DNA of 64,000 nt from Brasilonema angustatum HA4187-MV1 (lineage in GTDB: Bacteria; Cyanobacteriota; Cyanobacteriia; Cyanobacteriales; Nostocaceae). Positions 9,361 through 18,190 of this stretch are shown one piece after another (position 1 is the first letter of the stretch; each line of letters starts with the position of its first letter). The DNA lies in contig JAHHGV010000028.1 in assembly GCA_019359695.1 (NCBI GenBank), positions 54,219 through 118,218 on the forward strand, read 5' to 3'. Under the pieces are notes generated by a model that saw nothing but the letters and a program-made list of their open reading frames with translations, had not been told where the DNA came from and did not search any database. The translations under genes were made by a program, and so were the position numbers.

Positions 9361-11270
9361 AAAAGTCAAAAAAGCGACATACACCACTAGCAGAAATTCG
9401 TCAAAGCCAACTTTTATCTACGTATGGTCCAGGGGCGATGGTCGATTTACCCGACCACTCTGTTGTGATTGGAGGGCTGAGTTATTGGAAGGGCGATCAA
9501 CAATATATCCGAGAAGACCGCCTCAAAAATAAAATTTGTGAAATGCTTAAAGTACAGGAGATAAAACTCTTTAGCCCACCGCGAGAAACTTCTGACCTTA
9601 ACACTCCTCCCAATGGTGTCAGTGCATTTATTTTCCCAACTTGGTTTGTTGCCCAAGTAGACCACACAATTCAGTTCAATGGAAAAAATTATCGCACCCG
9701 TCCGCTTGTCTATTGGCGTGCCGTCCAAGAAGGATTGAAATTTGAAGGGAAACGTACCTCAGCAGTACCAGTACGCTTTGTCCAAGCTTGCGTTAACGGA
9801 CACTTAAGCGACATTGACTGGTACGCCTATGTACACAATGATTCTAATACCACTTGCCGAGGACAACAACTCTGGCTTGATGAAGGCGGTTCAGGTAACG
9901 ACTTTGAAGAAATCTTCGTGCGCTGTGAAGCTTGCAAAGCCCGCCGCCCCTTATCCCAAGCAAAAGTTCCAAATTCCAAAGTTTTGGGAAAGTGTCAAGG
10001 TTATCGCCCTTGGCTGGGATCAAATGGAAAAGAAGAATGTTGGGCTTGTGCAATAGATCAGTCGGGTAACATTGTCACAACTGAAAAACCCGAATACAAC
10101 CGCCTGTTAATACGTTCTGCCAGCAACGCCTATTTTACCCAAACCCTCAGTGTGATTTCAATTCCTGAAGCGGATGCGCAATTGAAAAAAGTCGTTGATC
10201 GCTATTACGAAGAAGACTTGCAATACGCAGAAGACGTAGACCAAATAAAAAAAGAACTGAGAAAATCTAAATTTGCAGACTTAGCTAAATTTGGTTCCCA
10301 AACTGTCTGGGCAGAAATTCAACGCCGTCAAAACGGACAAGAAAGTCAAACAAAAAGTATCAAACAAGTAGAAATTGAAGCATTACTTTCCTGTTCCGAA
10401 GAGGTGGGGAAAGAATCCTCAAACCAAGATTTTTATGCATCTGTACGTCAGCTCGATAAAAATAACTTCAATCCTGCACTTTTGCCATATATTGATCGCG
10501 TGGTGCTAGTCCATCGCCTGCGCGAAGTCATAGCCCTAATTGGTTTTACCCGCTTTGAAGCTGCAATGCCAAATATTGAGGGTGAAATCGACGAATTAGC
10601 GATTAATGTCCGTCGCGCCGCCCTTGATTTTGAAACGAACTGGATACCTGCAATTGAGAATAAAGGCGAAGGTGTTTTTATCTCGTTTCATAAGCAAGTT
10701 ATAGACGAATGGTTCAAGCGCGATACGGTGAAAAAGCGAGCCGAAGATTTAAACCGTGGTTTTCTCAAATGGCTTGATAGCAAGGGAATTCCTCGGGATA
10801 AAGCCGCTTTTCCTGGTGTAAAATACATCATGCTGCACTCCCTATCTCACTTGTTGATTACAGCAGTATCCCTCGAATGCGGCTATGCTGCCAGTGCCAT
10901 CCGTGAACGCATTTATGCAAGCGATTCTGGGTATGGAATTTTACTTTATACAGGTTCTTCGGGTTCAGAAGGTACTTTGGGCGGCTTAGTAGAAGTTGGT
11001 ACACGCATTGATTACCATCTCGGAAAAGCGCTAGCCTTAGGAAGACTTTGCTCAAACGACCCAGTTTGCGCTCAACACGAACCAGATAACCCCCGCGAAG
11101 AACGCTTTCTGCACGGTTCTGCGTGCCACGGGTGTTTGTTAATTGCTGAAACATCCTGCGAACGCCGCAACGAATTTCTTGATCGTGCGCTCGTCGTAAA
11201 CACGGTTGAAGAATTAGACGCTGCATTCTTTCCAGATGATATTTTTGCCGATGACCTTGTGACTAGTTAA
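9357..11270 (+). CDS. drmB: DrmB, DUF1998 protein of DISARM
   Basis: A 637-residue protein with the DUF1998 C-terminal domain: the HSLSHLLI block, a GSSGSEGTLGGL glycine-rich segment, and a Cys set with C565, C571, C590, C593 and C601 (GSACHGCLL and AETSCERR), likely a zinc site. An N-terminal Cys cluster (CEACKARRPL, then a later CWAC pair) suggests another zinc ribbon. DrmB forms the core DISARM complex with DrmA. It overlaps drmA by 4 bp. In known class 1 loci a phospholipase-D-family DrmC usually follows; here the next 750 bp contain no such gene. Confidence 0.92.
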   Translation: MKKSKKRHTPLAEIRQSQLLSTYGPGAMVDLPDHSVVIGGLSYWKGDQQYIREDRLKNKICEMLKVQEIKLFSPPRETSDLNTPPNGVSAFIFPTWFVAQVDHTIQFNGKNYRTRPLVYWRAVQEGLKFEGKRTSAVPVRFVQACVNGHLSDIDWYAYVHNDSNTTCRGQQLWLDEGGSGNDFEEIFVRCEACKARRPLSQAKVPNSKVLGKCQGYRPWLGSNGKEECWACAIDQSGNIVTTEKPEYNRLLIRSASNAYFTQTLSVISIPEADAQLKKVVDRYYEEDLQYAEDVDQIKKELRKSKFADLAKFGSQTVWAEIQRRQNGQESQTKSIKQVEIEALLSCSEEVGKESSNQDFYASVRQLDKNNFNPALLPYIDRVVLVHRLREVIALIGFTRFEAAMPNIEGEIDELAINVRRAALDFETNWIPAIENKGEGVFISFHKQVIDEWFKRDTVKKRAEDLNRGFLKWLDSKGIPRDKAAFPGVKYIMLHSLSHLLITAVSLECGYAASAIRERIYASDSGYGILLYTGSSGSEGTLGGLVEVGTRIDYHLGKALALGRLCSNDPVCAQHEPDNPREERFLHGSACHGCLLIAETSCERRNEFLDRALVVNTVEELDAAFFPDDIFADDLVTS

Positions 11271-12021
11271 TTAGCTACCCCCAAAACCAGCGTTTTATCT
11301 AGCTACTTGCCGTACCAAAAAAAATGACAAAAAAATTGACAAATTTCTATCATTCACTTGAATCAATCGATAAAATAATATACTCTAATAGCATAAAATA
11401 CTAAATACATAAAAATTCTTAACTCGCAACATCAAATCCTTGAGGAGAGGCAGAAAGCCTAAGGAGTGAAAAGCAAACTATGCCAAACTTTTAGGGTTAC
11501 TTTGCCGCTTGTTGTACCGAACTCTAAATTTTACCGATACTTATGGTAGCGCCCACTCTTACATAAAACCCCCAGAAAAAGTTAGGAGAAGGTTGCGAGT
11601 GTTTAAATCTACCTTTGACCAAAACGCGCGGGTGTAGGGGTGCAGATTTTGTTGAGGTGGAGGGGGAACTTAGAAAATGTACTTATTGTACACCCAGCAA
11701 ACAGAGCCAAAAGAATACTCACCGCCCTTACCTCATATTTGATACAGTTGTCAACAATAACGTGGCGGGTTTGGTGCCACCATTAATTTCACCCTTACAC
11801 TCCTAATTGTTAACAGTAGTAATTTTAAAGGTGCATTATACCAATTTGAAAAAAGAATGCGACAGATACACACTCCCAAACCCTTGTGATGTCTGGTTTT
11901 CTTCATTTCTTCATTTTGAATTTTGAATTGGTATTACCCTACCTCCCCAGTTGGGGAAGTCAATATCGCAACTAACACCTATGTTCTCAATAAATTTTTG
12001 CAGCAAAAGTAGATTTTCTCT
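11271..12021. other. Gene-free region downstream of drmB, with inverted repeat
   Basis: I see no convincing gene in these 750 bases; the longest frame (11615-11806) has no recognisable protein features. The region is AT-rich. At 11838-11846 and 11926-11934 the nonamers ATACCAATT and AATTGGTAT form the ends of a 97-bp inverted repeat, a common type of intergenic element in cyanobacteria. The last 100 bases must hold the promoter of the photoreceptor gene at 12022. Confidence 0.55.
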
Positions 12022-14958
12022 ATGACTCAGCCTTCTTCTCAAAAGCAAGCCGAGCAACAGTTGAATCAGTCAAAAGGGCTTCAAGAGTCTGTTGATCCTC
12101 AGCACAGGCCACAGGAATGGAGTTTGAAAACCAAGACCATAGCTTGGGCTATACTTGTTAGTATGCTCCCTGTGCTGACAGTAGGGACAACTACTTACTA
12201 CTTTGGTAGCCAGTTGACAGCCAAACAGATTTCCCAAGCAAGACAAGCAGATACGACAAGTTTGGCAGAAGCTGAACTTGGACTACACAGACTGCTGTCA
12301 CTGCTGTTAATTGAAACGGGGGTGACGGCAGTATTGGCAGGTGCGATCGCTGCTATTTTAGGGATTCGCGCCATTCGCCCAGTCCTGAACGCCGCCTCAG
12401 TTTCTACCACTATGGTGAATAGGTTACGTCGAGAAACCGCAGATTCTGGCATCTCCACCGTCAGCAAAGATGAACTGGCTGTCTTAGAGACAAACATTAA
12501 CTTTGTCAAAGAACAGCTTCCGGATTTACTCTGGAAACAAGAAGCCGAAGCCGAACGCTCTCAGGTGTTTCACAACATTAGCCGCCGTATTCGCAAATCG
12601 CTTACTCAAGAAGACGTCCTCAGAACCACTGTTGAAGAAGTTCGCAAAGCCCTAAGAATTGACCGCGTGGTCATCTTTCGTTTTGATTCTAACTTGGATG
12701 GAACTTTTGTAGAAGAATCTGCGGCACCTGAGTTGCCAAAAATCCTATGGACTACCATCTCGGATCCTTGTTTCGAAACAAAGTATGTCGAACAATATCG
12801 AAATGGTCGTGTTCGTGCTATTGATGATATCTATCAAGCTAATCTCACTGATTGTCATATTGGGTTGCTAGAGCGATTTGCTGTCAAATCCAATCTGATC
12901 GCACCCATTCTCAAAAACGACCTGCTATTCGGCTTATTGATTGCACATCAATGCTTTGAGTGCCGTATTTGGCAGCAGGCTGAAATTGATTTGTTTGCTC
13001 AAATAGCAGCACAAGTGGGATTTGCTCTTGACTACGTTAAGCTGCTAGAACGGATAGATACAAAAGCTGATCAAGCTCAGGCATTTATAAATATTACCCG
13101 CCGCATTAGAGAATCGCTCAACGAAGAGGATGTCCTAAAAGCTACCGTTGAAGAAGTTCGTAAAACACTCAGTGCTGAGCGAGTGCTGGTTTATGGCTTT
13201 GACAGCAACTGGTATGGAACTGTGATTGCAGAATCAGTGCTTCCAGGTTTTCCGAAAGCGTTGCGAGCCAAAATCAAAGACCCCTGCTTTGCTGAGGGCT
13301 ATGTGGAAAAGTACCAAGCTGGTCGAGTTCAAGCCACCAATAACATTTATGAAGCTGGTTTGACTACTTGTCACATTAGCCAACTCGAACCCTTTGCTGT
13401 CAGGGCAAATTTGGTTGCGTCCATTCTTAAAGATAATCAACTATTTGGCTTATTAATTGCACATCAGTGCTCAGGACCTCGTGATTGGCAGCAGTATGAA
13501 ATTGATTTATTTGCTCAGATAGCTACGCAGGTGGGATTTGCTCTCGACCATGCTAGACTTGTTCAACGAATCGATGCAGAAGGAGTGCGAACTCAATTGC
13601 TTGCGGACATGACCCGTTCCATTCGGGAATCGCTCAACGAAGAGGATGTCCTCAAAACCACCGTTGAAAAAACCCGCAAAGCAATGAGCGCTGAGCGAGT
13701 GCTGGTTTATGGCTTTGACAGCAACTGGTATGGAACTGTGGTTGCAGAATCAGTGCTTCCAGGTTTTCCCAAGGCGTTGCGAGCTAAAATCAAAGATCCC
13801 TGCTTTGCTGAGGGGTATGTGGAAAAGTACCGATCTGGTAGAGTTCAAGCTACCAATAACATTTATGAAGCAGGTTTGACTACTTGTCACATTAGCCAAC
13901 TTGAACCCTTTGCTGTCAAGGCAAATTTGGTTGCGCCCATTCTCAAAGATGACCAGCTATTTGGCTTATTGATTGCGCATCAGTGCTCAGGACCTCGTGA
14001 TTGGCAGCAGTATGAAATTGATTTATTCACCCAGGTAGCTACGCAGGTGGGATTTGCTCTCGACCATGCCAGACTCCTATACAAGGTAGAGCAGGCGTAC
14101 CAATCTGCTGAAGCGACCTCTTACGAGCAGCGCGAACAAAAAGAAGTACTCCAGCGTCAGGTATTTGAATTGCTCAGAGGTAGTGAAACCGCTGTCCAAA
14201 CCCTTTCAACAGATGCTCTTAGCCAGGTGGAGTCCCTTACAGGTGCCTACAATCAAATTCAAACGTTAGTTGATTCGGCTATGGAAATGCTGATTTGTGC
14301 CCAACAAGCAGAACTCCAAGAGCAGCAGCTCACTCAGGCGGTACAGGATGGACATGAGTCGATAGACCCGATTTTAGAAAACTTGTGTGATGTCCAAGTA
14401 AGGGTTATGGAAGCTGCCGAGAAGGTCGAGCGTCTAGACCAACCTTTTCAAAAGTTCTCCCAGCTCGTGAGCCTCATTAGTAATATCGCATTTCAAATAA
14501 AGCTCCAAGCTATGAATACAGTACTTGAAGCAAGTCGCGCCCCAGAAGCTGGTCAACAATTTGCTTGGCTCGCTGACCAAGCACTTTCTCAAGTGCATCA
14601 ATTAGAGGCGAGTATTGCAGAAGTACAATTACTCGTTACAGAAATTCAGACACAAACTAATGAAGTTATTGCTGTTATGGAATACGGCGCACAACAGGCG
14701 ATGAGCGGGATGAGATTGGCGCACGAAACTCAGGAGAAGTTCAATCAGATTGTTATTATCAGTGAGCAAATGAAAAAACTGGTCGAGGAACTTGCCCAGA
14801 CTGCTCCTGTCCAAGCAAAAACTTCAACCTCAGCAAGCCAATCTATTCTAGAAGTTGCCAGTATTGCCAGCAAGACTTCAGAACAAGTCATAGCAGTGGC
14901 TCAGTCTTTAGACAAGCTGTCAACACTCGCACAAAATCTACAGGAGGATGCTGATTGA
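12022..14958 (+). CDS. Triple-GAF cyanobacteriochrome-type membrane sensor with MCP-like tail
   Basis: A 978-residue protein. Two hydrophobic spans lie near residues 37-58 and 92-118, followed by a HAMP-like linker and three tandem GAF domains (about 175-345, 350-517, 520-690). Each GAF has the cyanobacteriochrome hallmarks: a DPCF (DXCF) motif with Cys250, Cys422 and Cys594, and a canonical Cys-His 28 residues later (Cys278, Cys450, Cys622), then GLLIAHQC. The same 28-residue spacing occurs in blue/green DXCF photoreceptors such as TePixJ. The C-terminus has a degenerate chemoreceptor hairpin (IAFQIKLQAMNTVLEASRA), so a phototaxis-type output is plausible. GAF2 and GAF3 are a recent duplication. 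Bilin binding and signalling are inferred. Confidence 0.85.
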   Translation: MTQPSSQKQAEQQLNQSKGLQESVDPQHRPQEWSLKTKTIAWAILVSMLPVLTVGTTTYYFGSQLTAKQISQARQADTTSLAEAELGLHRLLSLLLIETGVTAVLAGAIAAILGIRAIRPVLNAASVSTTMVNRLRRETADSGISTVSKDELAVLETNINFVKEQLPDLLWKQEAEAERSQVFHNISRRIRKSLTQEDVLRTTVEEVRKALRIDRVVIFRFDSNLDGTFVEESAAPELPKILWTTISDPCFETKYVEQYRNGRVRAIDDIYQANLTDCHIGLLERFAVKSNLIAPILKNDLLFGLLIAHQCFECRIWQQAEIDLFAQIAAQVGFALDYVKLLERIDTKADQAQAFINITRRIRESLNEEDVLKATVEEVRKTLSAERVLVYGFDSNWYGTVIAESVLPGFPKALRAKIKDPCFAEGYVEKYQAGRVQATNNIYEAGLTTCHISQLEPFAVRANLVASILKDNQLFGLLIAHQCSGPRDWQQYEIDLFAQIATQVGFALDHARLVQRIDAEGVRTQLLADMTRSIRESLNEEDVLKTTVEKTRKAMSAERVLVYGFDSNWYGTVVAESVLPGFPKALRAKIKDPCFAEGYVEKYRSGRVQATNNIYEAGLTTCHISQLEPFAVKANLVAPILKDDQLFGLLIAHQCSGPRDWQQYEIDLFTQVATQVGFALDHARLLYKVEQAYQSAEATSYEQREQKEVLQRQVFELLRGSETAVQTLSTDALSQVESLTGAYNQIQTLVDSAMEMLICAQQAELQEQQLTQAVQDGHESIDPILENLCDVQVRVMEAAEKVERLDQPFQKFSQLVSLISNIAFQIKLQAMNTVLEASRAPEAGQQFAWLADQALSQVHQLEASIAEVQLLVTEIQTQTNEVIAVMEYGAQQAMSGMRLAHETQEKFNQIVIISEQMKKLVEELAQTAPVQAKTSTSASQSILEVASIASKTSEQVIAVAQSLDKLSTLAQNLQEDAD
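13100..14080 (+). repeat. Recent tandem duplication of GAF2 and GAF3 coding sequence
   Basis: The DNA of the second and third GAF domains is nearly identical with an offset of 516 bp (172 codons), for example CTGAGCGAGTGCTGG at 13175 and again at 13691. GAF1 is clearly more diverged. This points to a recent in-frame domain duplication. Exact ends are approximate. Confidence 0.85.
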
Positions 14959-16348
14959 CCGAGACAATTTTAGATTTTAGATTTTGGATTAAAATCTAAA
15001 ATCTAAAAAAGGGTTTCAAGCCCCCGACTTGAGTCGTGGAGAAAAATAAATTCAAGGGACTATACTCAAGCCCCTGTCTTACAGATATAGGGTCAATCTA
15101 AAATTTCAAATCCAAAATCCAAAATTCAGTGACTCATCCCCCGGCGATGAAACTATCACTGCGTAGTTCCTAAAATGAACGTGGCCATCGAGTCGTAGAG
15201 GTTGAGTTTGATACCAAGTTGCGTTCTGTTGTAGTAATTTGTGGTTATACCATTTCACGAAATTCCTGATACAAATGATTGGTTTCTAATTCTTTCTCCC
15301 TGCTAAGAGCCCCCTGCTCCCTGCTCACAGGTGTAGGTTTTTTACTTTTGGGTGTTGGCAAGACTTGGAGGACAAGGAAGGAAAGTAGACAAGGAAGTTT
15401 TTTTTACGCCCAGATGATGAAAATTCAATATATGTACATAGAGTTCATGTTTCTTCCTTGTTCTCTTTCCCCCGTGTCTACCCGGTTTCACCCCATTCCA
15501 GATATAAGTGTAAAAAACCTACCCTTGAAAGGGAGGATTCTCCCTGAGGGTGCTACCTGGCGGTCTCCCTCACCCTTGTTCTGGTGAGTAAGGCGTGGCA
15601 AGAGCCATAGGGCTGGTACTTTATTTTTACGGTCTCCCCTAACAACAATTATTTAATGAGAAAAGTAAAAATCTGATAAAAGTCTGAAAACAATGTATGC
15701 AAACCTTGACAGATTTAAACATACCGCCGAAATTATTCGGTGATGGTTGAGTAATGGTGCATTGATGGTGTATGAAAACTACGCTACAAGTGGCACTAAA
15801 AATTAACTAGGGAAATCTGGAATTTGTAGAACTTATTTTTTTTTGTTTGAAATGCTGAATCTTAAATGAACCAACAGGGAATTTGCAATGCTTTAATTAA
15901 AATATCTAGATAAATTGCTTCTTTGTAGTTAAAACCCTGTGTTACTTCGTAGTATTGATGCCTACACTCTGTCTGAGTACCTCAAAGATCTCTTCAAGAC
16001 AATCTTGTAGAACGATGGCACTCTCCAAAAAAACGTATTTAGTGTTTGCCTCATATTGGCACAGTCAGTACAGAATGCTGTGCTAGAGTGACAACACTGG
16101 CACTAGCATAAAGGATAGGATATGGTCGTAGAAAGGTGTTTGGGGGTTTATTATAAACCCATTTATCATCTTCACAAACGACGATAAAGCCTTTTCGACT
16201 TGACGAAATGGAGTTTTGCCTCGGGCGTTGTACAAAAAGCTATGGCTAAGTCAATGAGTGGCAAAAACGTGCTGTTTGCGTCATATTTATGCAAGTTCCT
16301 CTGCTCCAATAGCTATATTGACCGGACAAAAATTCACAAATTCTGATT
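14959..16348. other. Long gene-poor intergenic region
   Basis: About 1.4 kb without a supportable gene. A plus-strand frame at 15279-15587 (102 codons) is low-complexity and runs through repeat-like sequence. The region contains the hairpin at 14968-15008 and the motif TTTCACGAAATTCCTGATAC at 15248, which recurs with small changes near 29091. Similar phrases, GTTTGCCTCATATT near 16048 and GTTTGCGTCATATT near 16275, flank the segment upstream of the Cys4 gene. Confidence 0.5.
14968..15008 (+). terminator. AT-rich perfect hairpin after the sensor gene
   Basis: Perfect 18-bp arms at 14968-14985 and 14991-15008 with a 5-base loop (GGATT), beginning ten bases after the stop codon. The stem is made of repeated TTTTAGA units and is GC-poor, so it may be a terminator or a copy of the TTTTAGATTTTAGATT-type intergenic repeat also seen near 45184. 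Confidence 0.5.
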
Positions 16349-16594
16349 ATGGCAAGTAAATTAGTCTCTGTTAGAGAATACACTGTTAAGGCACATAAAC
16401 GGCTAATTCATACGCGAATTTTCAACTTCCTCTGTAAGGAATGCGGTGTTCCGGCGAAGCGCGAGACTTTCGGGTCGCGACCCTTATATTGTGAACAATG
16501 TCGTCCTCCTCAACCACCCAAAAAATCGTTAATGAAGCCTCAAAAGGCTAAACCTAGACCAATGACCTATAAATCTAAAACTGATTTGGATTGA
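16349..16594 (+). CDS. Small Cys4 zinc-ribbon-like protein
   Basis: An 81-residue basic protein with two CxxC-type pairs (CKEC near residue 30 and CEQC near 49) separated by about 15 residues, a likely zinc ribbon. The C-terminal tail is Lys/Pro-rich ([16 protein letters not shown]). Nucleic-acid binding or an adaptor role would fit, but I do not recognise a named family. It ends 11 bp before the next gene on the same strand, which encodes an acidic repeat protein with winged-helix-like domains, so the two are probably co-transcribed. Confidence 0.65.
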   Translation: MASKLVSVREYTVKAHKRLIHTRIFNFLCKECGVPAKRETFGSRPLYCEQCRPPQPPKKSLMKPQKAKPRPMTYKSKTDLD

Positions 16595-16605
16595 GTTGAC
16601 GCCAT

Positions 16606-17997
16606 ATGACTACTAAGGGAAAACTAGAGCCACCACCCCAAACCTTGTTGGAGCCACTTTTGGAATTACGGGACTACTATACTGCTCTTACTGAAGAGTA
16701 TGAACGCTTATGGCGAACTGCCCGATCGCAACTTGTACATGTAGAAGCCCTGTTATCCAACTGGTCTGGTGTTGATGAACGCGACGATCTAACGGCTGTC
16801 GTTGAGATGTTGTCTTTTGCACCCACTCCTCCCCAACAAGATTCCTTCTCATCACAACAGTTAAATAACATTTCTGATGTTGAACAACAACAAGCGATCG
16901 ACTCAGAACTCTCAGACTCGCAGTCCTCATCCGACGTAGATTTGGATAATGTTGAACAACAAGCGATCGACTCAGAACTCTCAGACTCGCAGTCCTCATC
17001 CGACGTAGATTTGGATGATGTTGAACAACAACAAGCGATCGACTCAGAACTCTCAGACTTGGAGTCCTCATCCGACGTAGATTTGGATGATGTTGAACAA
17101 CAACAAGCGATCGACTCAGAACTCTCAGACTTGGAGTCCTCATCCGACGTAGATTTGGATGATGTTGAACAACAACAAGCGATCGACTCAGAACTCCCAG
17201 ACTCGCAGTCCTCATCCGACGTAGATTTGGATGATGTTGAACAACAACAAGCGATCGACTCAGAACTCCCAGACGATGAGGATCCGCAGATAGATGATTT
17301 AGATGAGGAGTCATCCGACGAAGAAAACACAGTAGTTATATCACCCACTCCATCCCCACAAAAGGAGATACCAACCCAGAATAACGATTACTCTATGCCT
17401 GGGGATGTTCCAATGCTGCCCCAGTTCCAAGTTCTCACGCGAATGCAAGCGATAGAGAAAATATTGCGAGAGAATGCTGGAAGTGTCTGTCATATAGACT
17501 TCGTTGTGCGCTCACTTTTTGGCGATTTAGAGCCAAGTGTGTTCAAAATTGTCAAAAGTCGCATCCAATCCTCTCTGACACACGGCAAAGAAAAGAGTTA
17601 CTGGGCTGCCGTTCCGGATGAGCCAGGGTGTTATACCCTGGATTTAAGCTTGATAACACCACCAAATGGTAAAGTCAAATCCAAGATAATCAAACCTAAA
17701 AAGAAGAAACCCTTCCTACTCCCCAAGGCAAAAAGGGCATCAATGCTACCTGAATATGAAGGTAAGTTTTTGATTGATGCCATCTGCATACTCTTGCAGA
17801 AAAATTCCGGGAAAATCTTCAGTGTAGCTGATGTCATTACAGGACTTTATGGAGAACTCAATGCTGAACAACTAGCAGAGATAAAAACTGCGGTGCATAA
17901 TGAGCTTTCTAGAGGTCATCGGATAGGAAGATTCTCTAGAGTTCCAGAAAAAACTGGTTATTATACTTGGGATTTAAGTAAAATCCGGAAAAAATAG
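16606..17997 (+). CDS. Acidic tandem-repeat protein with two winged-helix-like C-terminal repeats
   Basis: A 463-residue protein in three parts. An N-terminal helical part (about 1-85) precedes a strongly acidic, Ser-rich tandem repeat (from residue 92) with five complete 23-24-residue units and a partial sixth. Two homologous C-terminal modules follow, near 275-350 and 383-461. Each module has the pattern I..IL..N.G....DVV..L.GDL, then a YW/F...P...GYYTWDLS ending, suggesting winged helices of the HARE-HTH type. A DNA-associated role with an acidic linker is an inference. The small Cys4 gene directly upstream is a likely partner. The name of the family is unknown to me. Confidence 0.7.
   Translation: MTTKGKLEPPPQTLLEPLLELRDYYTALTEEYERLWRTARSQLVHVEALLSNWSGVDERDDLTAVVEMLSFAPTPPQQDSFSSQQLNNISDVEQQQAIDSELSDSQSSSDVDLDNVEQQAIDSELSDSQSSSDVDLDDVEQQQAIDSELSDLESSSDVDLDDVEQQQAIDSELSDLESSSDVDLDDVEQQQAIDSELPDSQSSSDVDLDDVEQQQAIDSELPDDEDPQIDDLDEESSDEENTVVISPTPSPQKEIPTQNNDYSMPGDVPMLPQFQVLTRMQAIEKILRENAGSVCHIDFVVRSLFGDLEPSVFKIVKSRIQSSLTHGKEKSYWAAVPDEPGCYTLDLSLITPPNGKVKSKIIKPKKKKPFLLPKAKRASMLPEYEGKFLIDAICILLQKNSGKIFSVADVITGLYGELNAEQLAEIKTAVHNELSRGHRIGRFSRVPEKTGYYTWDLSKIRKK
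16879..17275 (+). repeat. Coding minisatellite (72-bp units)
   Basis: Five full copies (72, 69, 72, 72 and 72 bp) and a partial sixth, encoding VEQQQAIDSELSD...DVDLDD. The copies are nearly identical in DNA, including GCGATCGACTCAGAACT in each, so the copy number is probably variable between strains. Confidence 0.92.
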
Positions 17998-18070
17998 CCT
18001 CGTGCTCGCAACTTGAGAAGTCAAAAGGGGTTTGCACTGTGGAATGGCAAATCCAAAATTCACAAATTTT

Positions 18071-18094
18071 AACTCAGCTTCTTTTAGCTGAGTT
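18071..18094. terminator. Hairpin between convergent genes
   Basis: Perfect 9-bp arms (AACTCAGCT and AGCTGAGTT) with a 6-base loop, between the convergent stops at 17997 and 18191. There is no clear T-run on the plus strand; AAATTTT precedes it. It could serve both genes. Confidence 0.5.
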
Positions 18095-18190
18095 GCAAAT
18101 ACAGGGCGACTCCAAATGACTTCTGCAAGCGTTGCCTTAATGTTCTGGATAACGTCACGGAGCTTTCTTACTCCAAGCATCCTCCCAAAG

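Noticed and set aside
11400..11520. Possible riboswitch-like leader before the photoreceptor gene
   Set aside because: Phrases such as GAGGAGAGGCAGAAAGCC looked structured but match no riboswitch consensus I know, and the gene is more than 500 bp away.
15279..15587. 102-codon plus-strand frame in the large gap
   Set aside because: Low-complexity and built from repeat-like sequence; no domain, no conserved-looking segment.
16677..17348. Long minus-strand open frames (223 and 208 codons) opposite the acidic protein
   Set aside because: They exist only because the minisatellite has no stops on that strand; they encode low-complexity Ser/Cys or Arg/Leu repeats and overlap a clear gene.
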